Assembly: GCF_018336155.1 (NCBI RefSeq)
Contig: NZ_JAGYHF010000008.1
Span: forward strand, 1-64,000
Source: Pseudomonas rustica
GTDB lineage: Bacteria; Pseudomonadota; Gammaproteobacteria; Pseudomonadales; Pseudomonadaceae
Reading direction: 5' to 3'
Length of the DNA stretch: 64,000 bases
The translations under genes were made by a program, and so were the position numbers. Under the pieces are notes generated by a model that was not told the origin of the DNA, made no database searches, and saw nothing but the letters and a program-made list of their open reading frames with translations. This document shows positions 50,677-58,610 of the stretch, piece after piece. Position 1 is the stretch's first letter; the number at the start of each line of letters is the position of its first letter.

Positions 50677-52962
50677 TTAAAGCGACGAGTATTTCTTGCG
50701 CAGACGCTGACGAATCAGTTCTGCCAGGGTGTTCATGACGAAGGTGAACAACAACAGCACCAGCGCCGAGAGGAACAGCACGCGGTAGTGGCTGCCGCCG
50801 ACTTCCGACTCGGGCATTTCCACCGCGACGTTGGCAGCCAAGGTACGCAGGCCTTCGAACAGGTTCATTTCCATGACCGGGGTGTTACCGGTGGCCATCA
50901 GCACGATCATGGTTTCGCCGACCGCACGGCCCATGCCGATCATCAGCGCCGAGAAGATCCCCGGGCTGGCAGTCAGGATCACCACGCGAGTCATGGTCTG
51001 CCACGGTGTGGCACCGAGGGCCAACGAGCCAAGGGTAAGACCGCGCGGCACGCTGAACACGGCGTCTTCAGCAATCGAGTAGATGTTCGGGATGACCGCA
51101 AAACCCATGGCCAGACCGACCACCAAAGCGTTGCGTTGGTCGTAGGTGATGCCGAGGTCGTGGGAGATCCACATGCGCATGTCGCCGCCGAAGAACCAGT
51201 TCTCCATGAACGGACTCATGTACAGCGACAGCCAACCCACGAACAGAATCACTGGAATCAGCAGCGCACTTTCCCAGCCATCCGGGACTCGCAGACGAAT
51301 CGACTCAGGCAGACGGCTGAAGGTGAAACCGGCGACCAGAATGCCGATCGGCAACAACATCAGCAGACTGAAGATGCCCGGCAAATGACCTTCTACATAT
51401 GGCGCCAAGAACAGGCCAGCGAAGAAACCGAGGATCACCGTCGGCATCGCTTCCATCAGTTCGATCACCGGCTTGACCTTGCGGCGCATGCCCGGAGCCA
51501 TGAAGTAAGCGGTGTAGATCGCAGCAGCAACAGCCAGCGGCGCCGCCAGCAGCATCGCGTAGAACGCGGCTTTCAGGGTGCCGAAGGTCAGTGGCGAGAG
51601 GCTCAGTTTCGGTTCGAAATCGGTGTTGGCCGCGGTCGATTGCCAGACGTATTTAGGCTCGTCGTAGTTCTCGTACCAGACCTTGCTCCACAGCGCGCTC
51701 CACGACACTTCCGGGTGCGGGTTGTCGAGCAGCAGCGGTTGCAGCTTGCCGCCGGCTTCGACGATTACACGGTTGGCGCGTGGCGACAGACCGAACAGGC
51801 CCTGACCTTCTACCACTTGATCGACCAACAGCGTGCGGTGCGCGGTGCTGTGGAACACGCCGAGCTTGCCGCTGGCATCCAGCGCGAGGAAGCCTTTGCG
51901 ACGCTCTTCGGCGGTGATTTCAACGATCGGCGTGGTGCCCATCTGGAAGGTGCGAATCTGCTTCAGACGCTGTTCGCCATCCGGGTCACGCGCCATGAAC
52001 CACTGTGCCAGACCGCCCTTGGAGTCGCCAATGATCAGCGAGATACCACCGACCAACTGAGTGGAAGCGGTGACTTCAGCGTCGCCGTCTTCGAGCAGTT
52101 TGTAGCGACCGTTGAGGCTCTTGTCGCGCAGGCTGAACACGTCGGCCTGAGCACGCCCGTTGACCACGTACAGCCATTGCTGGCGTGGGTCGACGAAGAT
52201 GTTTTTCACCGACTCGGTCATCTGCGGCAGATCGATACGCTTCTGCTCGTTGGTGACTTCGCCGGTCATCATGTTTTCTTCGCTGGTCAGCGACAGAACA
52301 TTCAGTTGCGAACCGGTCGAGCCCACCAGCATCAGCGTGGTGTCGCTGGCGTTCAGGCTGACGTGCTCCAGCGCACCGCCGCTTTCGTTCAGCGCAATCG
52401 GCGTCTCGCCGTACGGATATTCGATGGCCGGGGTGATGGTTTTCTTGCCATCGGGGTAGCTGACTTTATAGGTGTGACGGAACACCAGCGCCTGACCGTT
52501 GGACAGGCCCACGGCCACCAACGGATGACCCGGCTGATCTTCACCCAGCGAGGTCACGGTGGTGCCGGCCGGAACCGGCAGATCGACGCGCTTCAATTCA
52601 GCGCCACTGTCGATATCAAAGAACAGCGCCTGACCCTTGTCGGACACGCGCATGGCCACCTGATTCTGCTCTTCGAGCGAAATCATCAGCGGCTTGCCCG
52701 CGTCCTGCATCCAGGCGGGGGTGATCGCATCTTTCGCGGTCAGGTCGGCACCCTTGAACAGCGGCGCAACCACGTAGGCGAGAAAGAAGAAGATCAGGGT
52801 GATGGCTGCCAGCACCGCCAGGCCGCCAACGAGGACGTACCAACGGGTGAAGCGATCCTTGAGCGCGCGAATGCGGCGCTTGCGTTGCAGCTCAGGCGTA
52901 TTGAAATCAATGCGCTTGGGAGGGGAAGTCGTAGTCATTGGGGAATTGGCCAGATCATTCAT
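50677..52962 (-). CDS. pstC: Phosphate ABC transporter permease PstC, long form
   Basis: 761 residues from ATG 52962; GTG 52968 and ATG 52938 are also in frame. One helix near residue 45 (VLVGGLAVLAAITLIFFFLA) is followed by about 380 periplasmic residues with blade-like repeats (KRVDLPVPAGTTVTSLGEDQ; VAVGLSNGQALVFRHTYKV) resembling a beta-propeller. The permease core with the EAA-type loop ends the protein. E. coli PstC is about 320 residues; the insertion is typical of Pseudomonas. The predicted transcription start falls on the ATG at 52962. Confidence 0.93.
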   Translation of the reverse strand: MNDLANSPMTTTSPPKRIDFNTPELQRKRRIRALKDRFTRWYVLVGGLAVLAAITLIFFFLAYVVAPLFKGADLTAKDAITPAWMQDAGKPLMISLEEQNQVAMRVSDKGQALFFDIDSGAELKRVDLPVPAGTTVTSLGEDQPGHPLVAVGLSNGQALVFRHTYKVSYPDGKKTITPAIEYPYGETPIALNESGGALEHVSLNASDTTLMLVGSTGSQLNVLSLTSEENMMTGEVTNEQKRIDLPQMTESVKNIFVDPRQQWLYVVNGRAQADVFSLRDKSLNGRYKLLEDGDAEVTASTQLVGGISLIIGDSKGGLAQWFMARDPDGEQRLKQIRTFQMGTTPIVEITAEERRKGFLALDASGKLGVFHSTAHRTLLVDQVVEGQGLFGLSPRANRVIVEAGGKLQPLLLDNPHPEVSWSALWSKVWYENYDEPKYVWQSTAANTDFEPKLSLSPLTFGTLKAAFYAMLLAAPLAVAAAIYTAYFMAPGMRRKVKPVIELMEAMPTVILGFFAGLFLAPYVEGHLPGIFSLLMLLPIGILVAGFTFSRLPESIRLRVPDGWESALLIPVILFVGWLSLYMSPFMENWFFGGDMRMWISHDLGITYDQRNALVVGLAMGFAVIPNIYSIAEDAVFSVPRGLTLGSLALGATPWQTMTRVVILTASPGIFSALMIGMGRAVGETMIVLMATGNTPVMEMNLFEGLRTLAANVAVEMPESEVGGSHYRVLFLSALVLLLFTFVMNTLAELIRQRLRKKYSSL

Positions 52963-52968
52963 GCGCAC

Positions 52969-53013
52969 ACCCTAGCGATCCTGTATGACAGAAAGATGAC
53001 AATGCAGTGACGC
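52969..53013 (-). promoter_or_regulatory. Pho box and -10 element of pstC
   Basis: Read on the minus strand: GCGTCAC (53013-53007), TTGTCAT (53002-52996) and CTGTCAT (52991-52985), three heptamers at 11-base spacing, the last two nearly perfect. After exactly 10 bases comes TAGGGT (52974-52969) as the -10 box. Transcription would start about seven bases on, at or next to ATG 52962. Confidence 0.85.
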
Positions 53014-53122
53014 ACCAAATCCACCGCCAGCGGGTACTGGAGGAGGATCGAAGAATTCGAAGGTTCGCGGTGTCCTGTGGGGCCCGCCTGAAACCTGCTG
53101 TAACGGAAACGTTTGAAACCTG

Positions 53123-53222
53123 TGTAGGAGCTGACGAGGGAACCGAGGCTGCGATCTTTTGATCTTGCAGTCAGAGGCCAGATCAAAAGATCGCAGCCTC
53201 GTTTCACTCGACAGCTCCTACA
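53123..53222. repeat. GTAGGAGCTG/GATCTTTTGATC repeat doublet between pstS and pstC
   Basis: TGTAGGAGCTGACGAGGGAA and GAGGCTGCGATCTTTTGATC at the left are mirrored by GATCAAAAGATCGCAGCCTC and GACAGCTCCTACA at the right, giving an inverted pair about 100 bases long. The same family occurs at 5501 and 57542. Confidence 0.9.
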
Positions 53223-53233
53223 GGGGTTCCTGC

Positions 53234-53257
53234 AGATCCGGGGATTAGCCCGGATCT
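53234..53257 (-). terminator. Hairpin downstream of pstS, no T run
   Basis: AGATCCGGG (53234-53242), loop GATTAG and CCCGGATCT (53249-53257) form a perfect 9-bp stem 6 bases after the pstS stop. No T tract follows on the minus strand, so it may stabilise the pstS mRNA 3' end rather than terminate. Confidence 0.55.
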
Positions 53258-53263
53258 ACGGGG

Positions 53264-54265
53264 TTACTTCTTTGCGACTTCAGCGCCGCCTTCTTGCAGA
53301 CCGAGGTCAGCCAGTGCTTTTGCAGCAACTTTGGCTGGCAGCGGGATGTAGCCGTCTTTCACCACAACTTCCTGGCCCTGTTTCGACAGCACCAGTTTCA
53401 CGAACTCAGCTTCCAGCGGAGCCAGAGGCTTGTTCGGGGCTTTGTTGACGTAAACGTAGAGGAAACGCGACAGCGGGTACTTGCCGTTCAGGGCGTTTTC
53501 TTCGGTGTCTTCGATGAAGTCAGTGCTGCCCTTCTTCGACAGAGCAACGGTTTTCACGCTGGCGGTTTTGTAACCGATGCCCGAGTAACCGATGCCGTTC
53601 AGCGAGGAGCTGATCGACTGCACAACCGACGCCGAACCTGGTTGTTCGTTAACGTTTGGTTTGTAGTCGCCTTTGCACAGGGCTTCTTCTTTGAAGTAGC
53701 CGTAGGTGCCGGATACCGAGTTACGACCGAACAGCTGAACTGGCTTGTTGGCCAGGTCGCCGGTCACGCCCAGGTCGCCCCAGGTTTTCACGTCGGCTTT
53801 GGCGCCGCACAGACGGGTCGACGAGAAGATCGCATCAACCTGTTCCATGGTCAGGTGCTGGATCGGGTTGTCCTTGTGCACGAACACAGCCAGGGCATCC
53901 ACAGCCACCGGGATAGCGGTTGGCTTGTAGCCGTACTTCTGCTCGAAAGCAGCCAGTTCGGTGTCCTTCATCTTGCGACTCATCGGGCCCAGGTTGGAGG
54001 TGCCTTCAGTCAGCGCAGGTGGCGCAGTGGCGGAGCCAGCGGCCTGAATCTGGATGTTTACGTTCGGGTATTCTTTTTTGTAGTTCTCAGCCCAGAGGGT
54101 CATGAGGTTGGCCAGGGTATCGGAGCCGACGCTGGACAGGTTGCCCGACACACCAGTGGTCTTGGTGTAGCTCGGGATAGCAGGGTCAACAGCGGCGAAC
54201 GCGTTGGCAGTCGCAACGCCAGCAGCGACAAAAGTCATTGCCGCCATCAAACGCTTCAGTTTCAT
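53264..54265 (-). CDS. pstS: Periplasmic phosphate-binding protein PstS
   Basis: 333 residues with a signal peptide (LMAAMTFVAAGVATANAFAA). Phosphate-binding type features: VGSDTLANLMTLWAENYKKE, GTSNLGPMSRKMKDTELAAF and FGRNSVSGTYGYFKEEAL. It delivers phosphate to PstC/PstA. It has its own Pho promoter, and is separated from pstC by 300 bases with a repeat doublet, so pstS and pstC-pstA-pstB-phoU are probably separate transcripts. Confidence 0.96.
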   Translation of the reverse strand: MKLKRLMAAMTFVAAGVATANAFAAVDPAIPSYTKTTGVSGNLSSVGSDTLANLMTLWAENYKKEYPNVNIQIQAAGSATAPPALTEGTSNLGPMSRKMKDTELAAFEQKYGYKPTAIPVAVDALAVFVHKDNPIQHLTMEQVDAIFSSTRLCGAKADVKTWGDLGVTGDLANKPVQLFGRNSVSGTYGYFKEEALCKGDYKPNVNEQPGSASVVQSISSSLNGIGYSGIGYKTASVKTVALSKKGSTDFIEDTEENALNGKYPLSRFLYVYVNKAPNKPLAPLEAEFVKLVLSKQGQEVVVKDGYIPLPAKVAAKALADLGLQEGGAEVAKK

Positions 54266-54305
54266 GCCTTACTCCTAGCAGATAGGGTGTGTTAAGTCGG
54301 GGCCA

Positions 54306-54350
54306 AGTATCAGCAGGCCGTGTGAACACTCTATGGCTGAAATATGACAA
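54306..54350 (-). promoter_or_regulatory. Pho box and -10 element of pstS
   Basis: Read on the minus strand: TTGTCAT (54350-54344), CAGCCAT (54339-54333) and a weak third unit TGTTCAC (54328-54322), at 11-base spacing. After exactly 10 bases comes GATACT (54311-54306) as the -10 box. This gives a leader of about 34 bases before the pstS ATG. Confidence 0.8.
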
Positions 54351-54378
54351 TTGGATGAAAGGCCAGCATGTCGCGACA

Positions 54379-54490
54379 GATCGTTCCCACGCTCTGCGTG
54401 GGAACGCCGCCATGGACGCTTTGCGTCCGCATTTGAGAGGTGAGGCGGAGCGTCACGGGATGCATTCCCACGCGGAGCGTGGGAACGATC
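54379..54490. repeat. GATCGTTCCCACGC-type palindrome pair
   Basis: GATCGTTCCCACGCTCTGCG from 54379 is mirrored by CACGCGGAGCGTGGGAACGA to 54489, with GACGCTTTGCGTC and GGCGGAGCGTCACG inside. It lies between pstS and the convergently placed end of the MFS gene upstream region. Same family as 4829 and 5414. Confidence 0.85.
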
Positions 54491-54505
54491 AGGCGGCAGG
54501 GGAAA

Positions 54506-55804
54506 TCAGCGCCCCTTCTTCCAGAGCCACGCCCCCACCAGCATCCCCATCACGCACAGCACCGCCACATAATAAGCAGGCCCCATCGCGCTTTCCTTCA
54601 GCAGCAAACTCACCACCATCGGGGTCAAACCGCCAAAGATCGCGTAAGCCACGTTGTACGAGAACGACAAGCCGCTGAAGCGCACCACCGGCGGAAACGC
54701 TTTCACCATCACATACGGCACCGCACCAATGGTGCCGACCAGGAAACCGGTCAGCGCATACAGCGGGAACAGCCAGTTCGGGTGATCGGCGAGGCTGTGA
54801 TAGAACGTCCACGAGCTGATCAGCAGGCCCAGGCAACCGAACACAAACACGCGGCCGGCACCAAAGCGATCCGCCAATGCGCCGGAAATGATGCAGCCGA
54901 TGCTCAGGAACACGATCGCCAGACTGTTCGATTGCAGCGACTCGGTCGGGGTGAAGTGATAGACCGTTTGCAGCACGGTCGGGGTCATCAGAATGACCAC
55001 GACGATGCCGGCGGAGAGCAACCAGGTCAGCAGCATCGAGATCGCAATCGCGCCGCGATGGTCGCGCAGCACCGCACGCAGCGGCACTTCTTCAGCCAAG
55101 GCTTTACGTTGTTGCAGTTCGGCGAACACCGGGGTTTCGTGCAGCCAGCGGCGCAGGTAAACCGAGAACAGGCCGAACACACCGCCGAGCAGGAACGGGA
55201 TCCGCCAGGCGTAATCGGACACTTCGGCAGGCGTATAAATGCTGTTGATCGCGGTGGCGACCAGCGAGCCGAGCAGGATGCCGGCGGTCAGGCCGCTGGT
55301 GAGGGTGCCGCAGGCGTAACCCATGTGCTTTTGCGGGACGTGTTCGGAAACGAAGACCCACGCGCCCGGCACTTCCCCACCGATGGCCGCGCCCTGAATC
55401 ACGCGCATCACCAGCAGCAGGATCGGTGCCCACATGCCGATCTGCGCATACGTTGGCAGCAGCCCCATGATCAGGGTCGGCACGGCCATCATGAAAATGC
55501 TCAGGGTGAACATCTTCTTGCGCCCCAGCAGGTCGCCGAAGTGCGCCATGACGATGCCGCCCAACGGCCGCGCGAGGTAGCCGGCGGCGAAGATGCCGAA
55601 GGTCTGCATCAGACGCAGCCACTCGGGCATGTCGGCGGGGAAGAACAGCTTGCCAACCACGGTGGCGAAGAAGACGAAGATGATGAAATCGTAGAATTCC
55701 AGCGCGCCACCGAGGGCGGACAGCGACAGAGTCTTGTAGTCATTGCGGGTCAACGGTCGTGCGGGTTGCTCGGGCTGCGCGAGGCTCGAAGGCGCTGTGG
55801 TCAT
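54506..55804 (-). CDS. MFS transporter of the metabolite:H+ symporter family
   Basis: 432 residues from ATG 55804; the frame is open further upstream but that part lacks MFS features. Twelve hydrophobic segments can be followed. Family motifs: GGALEFYDFIIFVFFATVVG in helix 1, AHFGDLLGRKKMFTLS after helix 2, and GAAIGGEVPGAWVFVSEH in helices 4-5. The FYDF and GGEVPGA signatures point to organic acid or betaine-type proton symporters (KgtP/ProP group). The substrate cannot be told. A similar gene stands next to pstS in P. aeruginosa (PA5370). Confidence 0.87.
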   Translation of the reverse strand: MTTAPSSLAQPEQPARPLTRNDYKTLSLSALGGALEFYDFIIFVFFATVVGKLFFPADMPEWLRLMQTFGIFAAGYLARPLGGIVMAHFGDLLGRKKMFTLSIFMMAVPTLIMGLLPTYAQIGMWAPILLLVMRVIQGAAIGGEVPGAWVFVSEHVPQKHMGYACGTLTSGLTAGILLGSLVATAINSIYTPAEVSDYAWRIPFLLGGVFGLFSVYLRRWLHETPVFAELQQRKALAEEVPLRAVLRDHRGAIAISMLLTWLLSAGIVVVILMTPTVLQTVYHFTPTESLQSNSLAIVFLSIGCIISGALADRFGAGRVFVFGCLGLLISSWTFYHSLADHPNWLFPLYALTGFLVGTIGAVPYVMVKAFPPVVRFSGLSFSYNVAYAIFGGLTPMVVSLLLKESAMGPAYYVAVLCVMGMLVGAWLWKKGR

Positions 55805-56180
55805 GGCAAGGGCTTCTCTTATAGTCGGATCTGCCGCCACAACAACGCTGGCGGTGGCTTGGGCAGGTTCGGCACCATAGCAAATTGTTCGAAAAAGCAC
55901 ATAGAGGCGCGTATTTGACGGTCGAAATGAGAACCCGATGGTCGTCGTGGAGTCTACCGACCGATATACTCGCAACCTGCTCCGGTTTGTAGGGGGTTGC
56001 TGTGCGAAAACGTCGTTGGCCCGGCCTTTGCTCGGGATTAGCCGGTTTCGCAGAGTTTCTCCTTAGGCGCCTGATGGAAAACGTGACGAACGTAGTATGT
56101 TCGGTGCTGAATCGTTTTTCCCGAAGACGGCTACCACCAGCAATACCAACGATGAGTCACGGGTCAGAGGCACCCTCGGC
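55805..56180. other. Divergent promoter region, 376 bases
   Basis: No credible gene is seen between the MFS and thioesterase genes. A TATACT at 55969-55974 could be a -10 box for rightward transcription, but no good -35 accompanies it. Short open frames here run into the thioesterase gene and lack ribosome sites. Confidence 0.5.
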
Positions 56181-56585
56181 ATGATAGAGCTCGAACAAGA
56201 AGATCCGATCCCGCAAGGCGACCTGGCCTTGCAAATCACCGCACTCCCGCGTGAAACCAACGGCTTTGGCGATATTTTCGGCGGCTGGCTGGTGGCGCAG
56301 ATGGATTTGGCCGGCACCGCGATGGCCAGCCGTGTTGCCGGTGGCCGCGTCGCTACCGTTGCCATCGACCGCATGGCGTTTCTCGTGCCCGTCGCTGTCG
56401 GCGCGCAATTGTCCTTTTATACGCAGACCCTGGAAATCGGCCGCAGCTCGATCCAGATGATGGTCGAAGTGTGGAGCGACGACCCGCTGTCCAGCGAGTG
56501 GCGTAAAGTGACCGAAGCGGTTTTCGTCTTCGTCGCCATCGACGGCAGCGGTCGCACTCGCTCGGTGCCGCCGCGCGCGCGCTAA
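56181..56585 (+). CDS. Acyl-CoA thioesterase, YciA type
   Basis: 134 residues from ATG 56181, the family length; the frame is open to 56097 but without family sequence. A single hotdog domain with the active-site region ETNGFGDIFGGWLVAQMDLA and VAIDRMAFLVPVAVG. It hydrolyses acyl-CoA esters. No operon partner other than the downstream mutarotase gene, which begins 58 bases later. Confidence 0.88.
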   Translation: MIELEQEDPIPQGDLALQITALPRETNGFGDIFGGWLVAQMDLAGTAMASRVAGGRVATVAIDRMAFLVPVAVGAQLSFYTQTLEIGRSSIQMMVEVWSDDPLSSEWRKVTEAVFVFVAIDGSGRTRSVPPRAR

Positions 56586-56642
56586 ACCTCGCGGCCGTTT
56601 TACGGTCGATAGTTGTCCTTGTTACTGATTGAGAGCTGTCCG

Positions 56643-57542
56643 ATGAACACGCCCAACGTTGAAGCCGTGAAACTGGATGAACTGAACTGCTGGCGCATCC
56701 GCCACGGTCAGGCCGAAGTGCTGGTGGCCCAGCAAGGCGCGCACATCCTCAGTTATCAGATCGATGGCCAGCCGCCGATCATCTGGCTCAACGATAAGGC
56801 AGTGTTCAAGACTGGCAAGAGCATCCGCGCCGGCGTGCCGGTGTGCTGGCCGTGGTTCGGCAAGTTCGAACGCAACCCGCAGAGCGTGCAGGCCATGTAC
56901 ACCGGTGAGCAACCGGCACCCGCGCACGGTCTGGTGCGGGCGATGGATTGGGAACTGGGCGGTATCGAAGCCGAAAGCAACGGTATCAAGGTCGAATTTA
57001 AACTGCCTTATCCCGAAGGCGGCCTGCCGGGCTGGCCGCATCAGGTCGATCTGACCCTGACTCTGCACTTGTCCGAGCAACTGAGTTTCAGCCTGACCAG
57101 CCACAACCGTGGCAGTGACACCGTCAGCCTGAGCCAGGCGCTGCACACCTATTTCGCGGTCAGTGATGTGCGCAATGTGCACGTCGACGGCGTCGATGGC
57201 TTGAAGTACATCGAGACGCTGGATGACTGGAAAACCAACAGCCAGCAAGGTGACCTGCAGTTTGCCGGGGAAACTGACCGCATCTACCTCGACGCGCCAC
57301 CACAACTGAGCATCGTCGACCCGACTTGGGAGCGGCGCATTCTGCTGACCGCCACCGGCTCGCGCACGGCAGTGATCTGGAACCCGTGGATCGATCGCGC
57401 GGCAGCGTTGGCGGATATGGATAACGATGGCTGGCAGCGCATGCTGTGCATCGAGACGGCGAACGTGATGGATGACATCGTCACGCTCGCACCGGGTGCG
57501 AGCCATACCATGGGCGTCAGTGTCGCCAGCAAACCGCTTTAA
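56643..57542 (+). CDS. D-hexose-6-phosphate mutarotase (YeaD family)
   Basis: 299 residues from ATG 56643. Aldose-1-epimerase fold: GAHILSYQIDGQPPIIWLND, the substrate-binding PAPAHGLVRAMDWELGG, SQALHTYFAVSDVRNVHVDG and a C-terminal VWNPW-type motif (AVIWNPWIDRAAALADMD). It interconverts anomers of sugar 6-phosphates such as glucose 6-phosphate. Confidence 0.88.
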   Translation: MNTPNVEAVKLDELNCWRIRHGQAEVLVAQQGAHILSYQIDGQPPIIWLNDKAVFKTGKSIRAGVPVCWPWFGKFERNPQSVQAMYTGEQPAPAHGLVRAMDWELGGIEAESNGIKVEFKLPYPEGGLPGWPHQVDLTLTLHLSEQLSFSLTSHNRGSDTVSLSQALHTYFAVSDVRNVHVDGVDGLKYIETLDDWKTNSQQGDLQFAGETDRIYLDAPPQLSIVDPTWERRILLTATGSRTAVIWNPWIDRAAALADMDNDGWQRMLCIETANVMDDIVTLAPGASHTMGVSVASKPL

Positions 57543-57623
57543 GATCAAAAGATCGTAGCCTTCGGCAGCTCCTGCATTGGAATGCATATCCCTGTAGGAG
57601 CTGCCGAAGGCTGCGATCTTTTG
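57542..57623. repeat. GATCTTTTGATC/GTAGGAGCTG repeat doublet
   Basis: AGATCAAAAGATCGTAGCCT from 57542 and CTGTAGGAGCTGCCGAAGGC with TGCGATCTTTTGC at the right are mirror images around GCATTGGAATGC. It lies between convergent genes. Related to 5501 and 53123. Confidence 0.85.
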
Positions 57624-57625
57624 CT

Positions 57626-58162
57626 TTAGAGATCAGATTCCTGCACCACCCGCACCTTATCGGCTTCCAGCGCATACGCTGCGTCAGCCAGGTCATTGCT
57701 GACCTTCTCGACTTTCAGCGTGCCGGTCACCCACAGCGGCGTGTAAATGTCATCCAGCTTCAAACCCTTCGGATAACGCACCAGCACCAGTTGATTCGGT
57801 GGCGGTGGCGGCACGTGGATGCAGGCGCCCGGATACGGCACGAGGAAGAACAACGTGCTGCGGCCCTTGGCGTCAGACTCCAGCGGCACCGGGTAACCAC
57901 CGATGCGGATGTGTTTGTCGTTCATCGACGCCACGGTCTTGGTCGAATACATCACCGCCGGCAGACCTTTGGCCTGCTTCATCCCGCCCTTCTCGGTGAA
58001 GGTGCCGGTGGCTTCCGGGGAGTTGTGGTCGATTTCAGGCATGGCCTCGAGGGCCTTTTGATCCGACTTTGGCATCAGTTCGAGCCAGTCGGTTTCCGGC
58101 AGTTCGCCGGCGTGGGCCAAACCGCTGCCCAGGAAAAGGAGAGTCAACAGAAGACGGCGCAT
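57626..58162 (-). CDS. DUF3299 family exported protein
   Basis: 178 residues with a signal peptide (RRLLLTLLFLGSGLAHAGE). The DUF3299 pattern includes WLELMPKSDQKALEAMPEID, IRIGGYPVPLE, FFLVPYPGACIHVPPPPPNQ and WVTGTLKVEK. Family function is unknown; such proteins sometimes accompany metal or lipoprotein export genes, but no such neighbour is here. Confidence 0.85.
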   Translation of the reverse strand: MRRLLLTLLFLGSGLAHAGELPETDWLELMPKSDQKALEAMPEIDHNSPEATGTFTEKGGMKQAKGLPAVMYSTKTVASMNDKHIRIGGYPVPLESDAKGRSTLFFLVPYPGACIHVPPPPPNQLVLVRYPKGLKLDDIYTPLWVTGTLKVEKVSNDLADAAYALEADKVRVVQESDL

Positions 58163-58255
58163 GAAGGTGCTCGGTATAGAAAGGAAGGAACGTTGAATCG
58201 CCGAGCATTCTAGCCCTCCCTGCCGCGTTGGCAGAGAGGACTTTGTCGCTTTGGA

Positions 58256-58501
58256 TCAGTTCTTTTTGATCAGGCCGTAGATCACCAGCAACACGACTGC
58301 ACCGACCAGTGCGCCGAGGAAGCCTGCGCCCTCGCCCGCCTGATAAATGCCCAGAGCCTGGCCGCCATAAGTGGCCGCCAGCGAACCGCCGATACCGAGC
58401 AGGATGGTCATGATCCAGCCCATGCTGTCATCGCCCGGTTTCAGGAACCGAGCCAGCAGGCCGACGATCAAGCCGATAAAGATGGTTCCGATAATTCCCA
58501 T
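58256..58501 (-). CDS. GlsB/YeaQ/YmgE-type small membrane protein
   Basis: 81 residues with three hydrophobic, glycine-rich segments: MGIIGTIFIGLIVGLLARFL, GWIMTILLGIGGSLAATYGG and GALVGAVVLLVIYGLIKKN. This is the transglycosylase-associated/GlsB stress family. GAGGGA precedes the ATG. Confidence 0.9.
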   Translation of the reverse strand: MGIIGTIFIGLIVGLLARFLKPGDDSMGWIMTILLGIGGSLAATYGGQALGIYQAGEGAGFLGALVGAVVLLVIYGLIKKN

Positions 58502-58610
58502 GGCAATTCCCTCTCAGTAGTAGATATGCGAAGCCTAGTCAGACTTTGGCATCCTGCCATGAGAGAACGGCGGCCCCTGAATGGTTCCGCCGCAGACACA
58601 TGAAACTGAA

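Noticed and set aside
54379..54490. Tandem palindromes that could suggest a CRISPR-like array
   Set aside because: Only one inverted pair with no regular spacers; it belongs to a dispersed Pseudomonas repeat family also present at 4829 and 5414.
56002..56184. 60-residue frame upstream of the thioesterase gene
   Set aside because: It overlaps the thioesterase start, has no ribosome site and no recognisable features.
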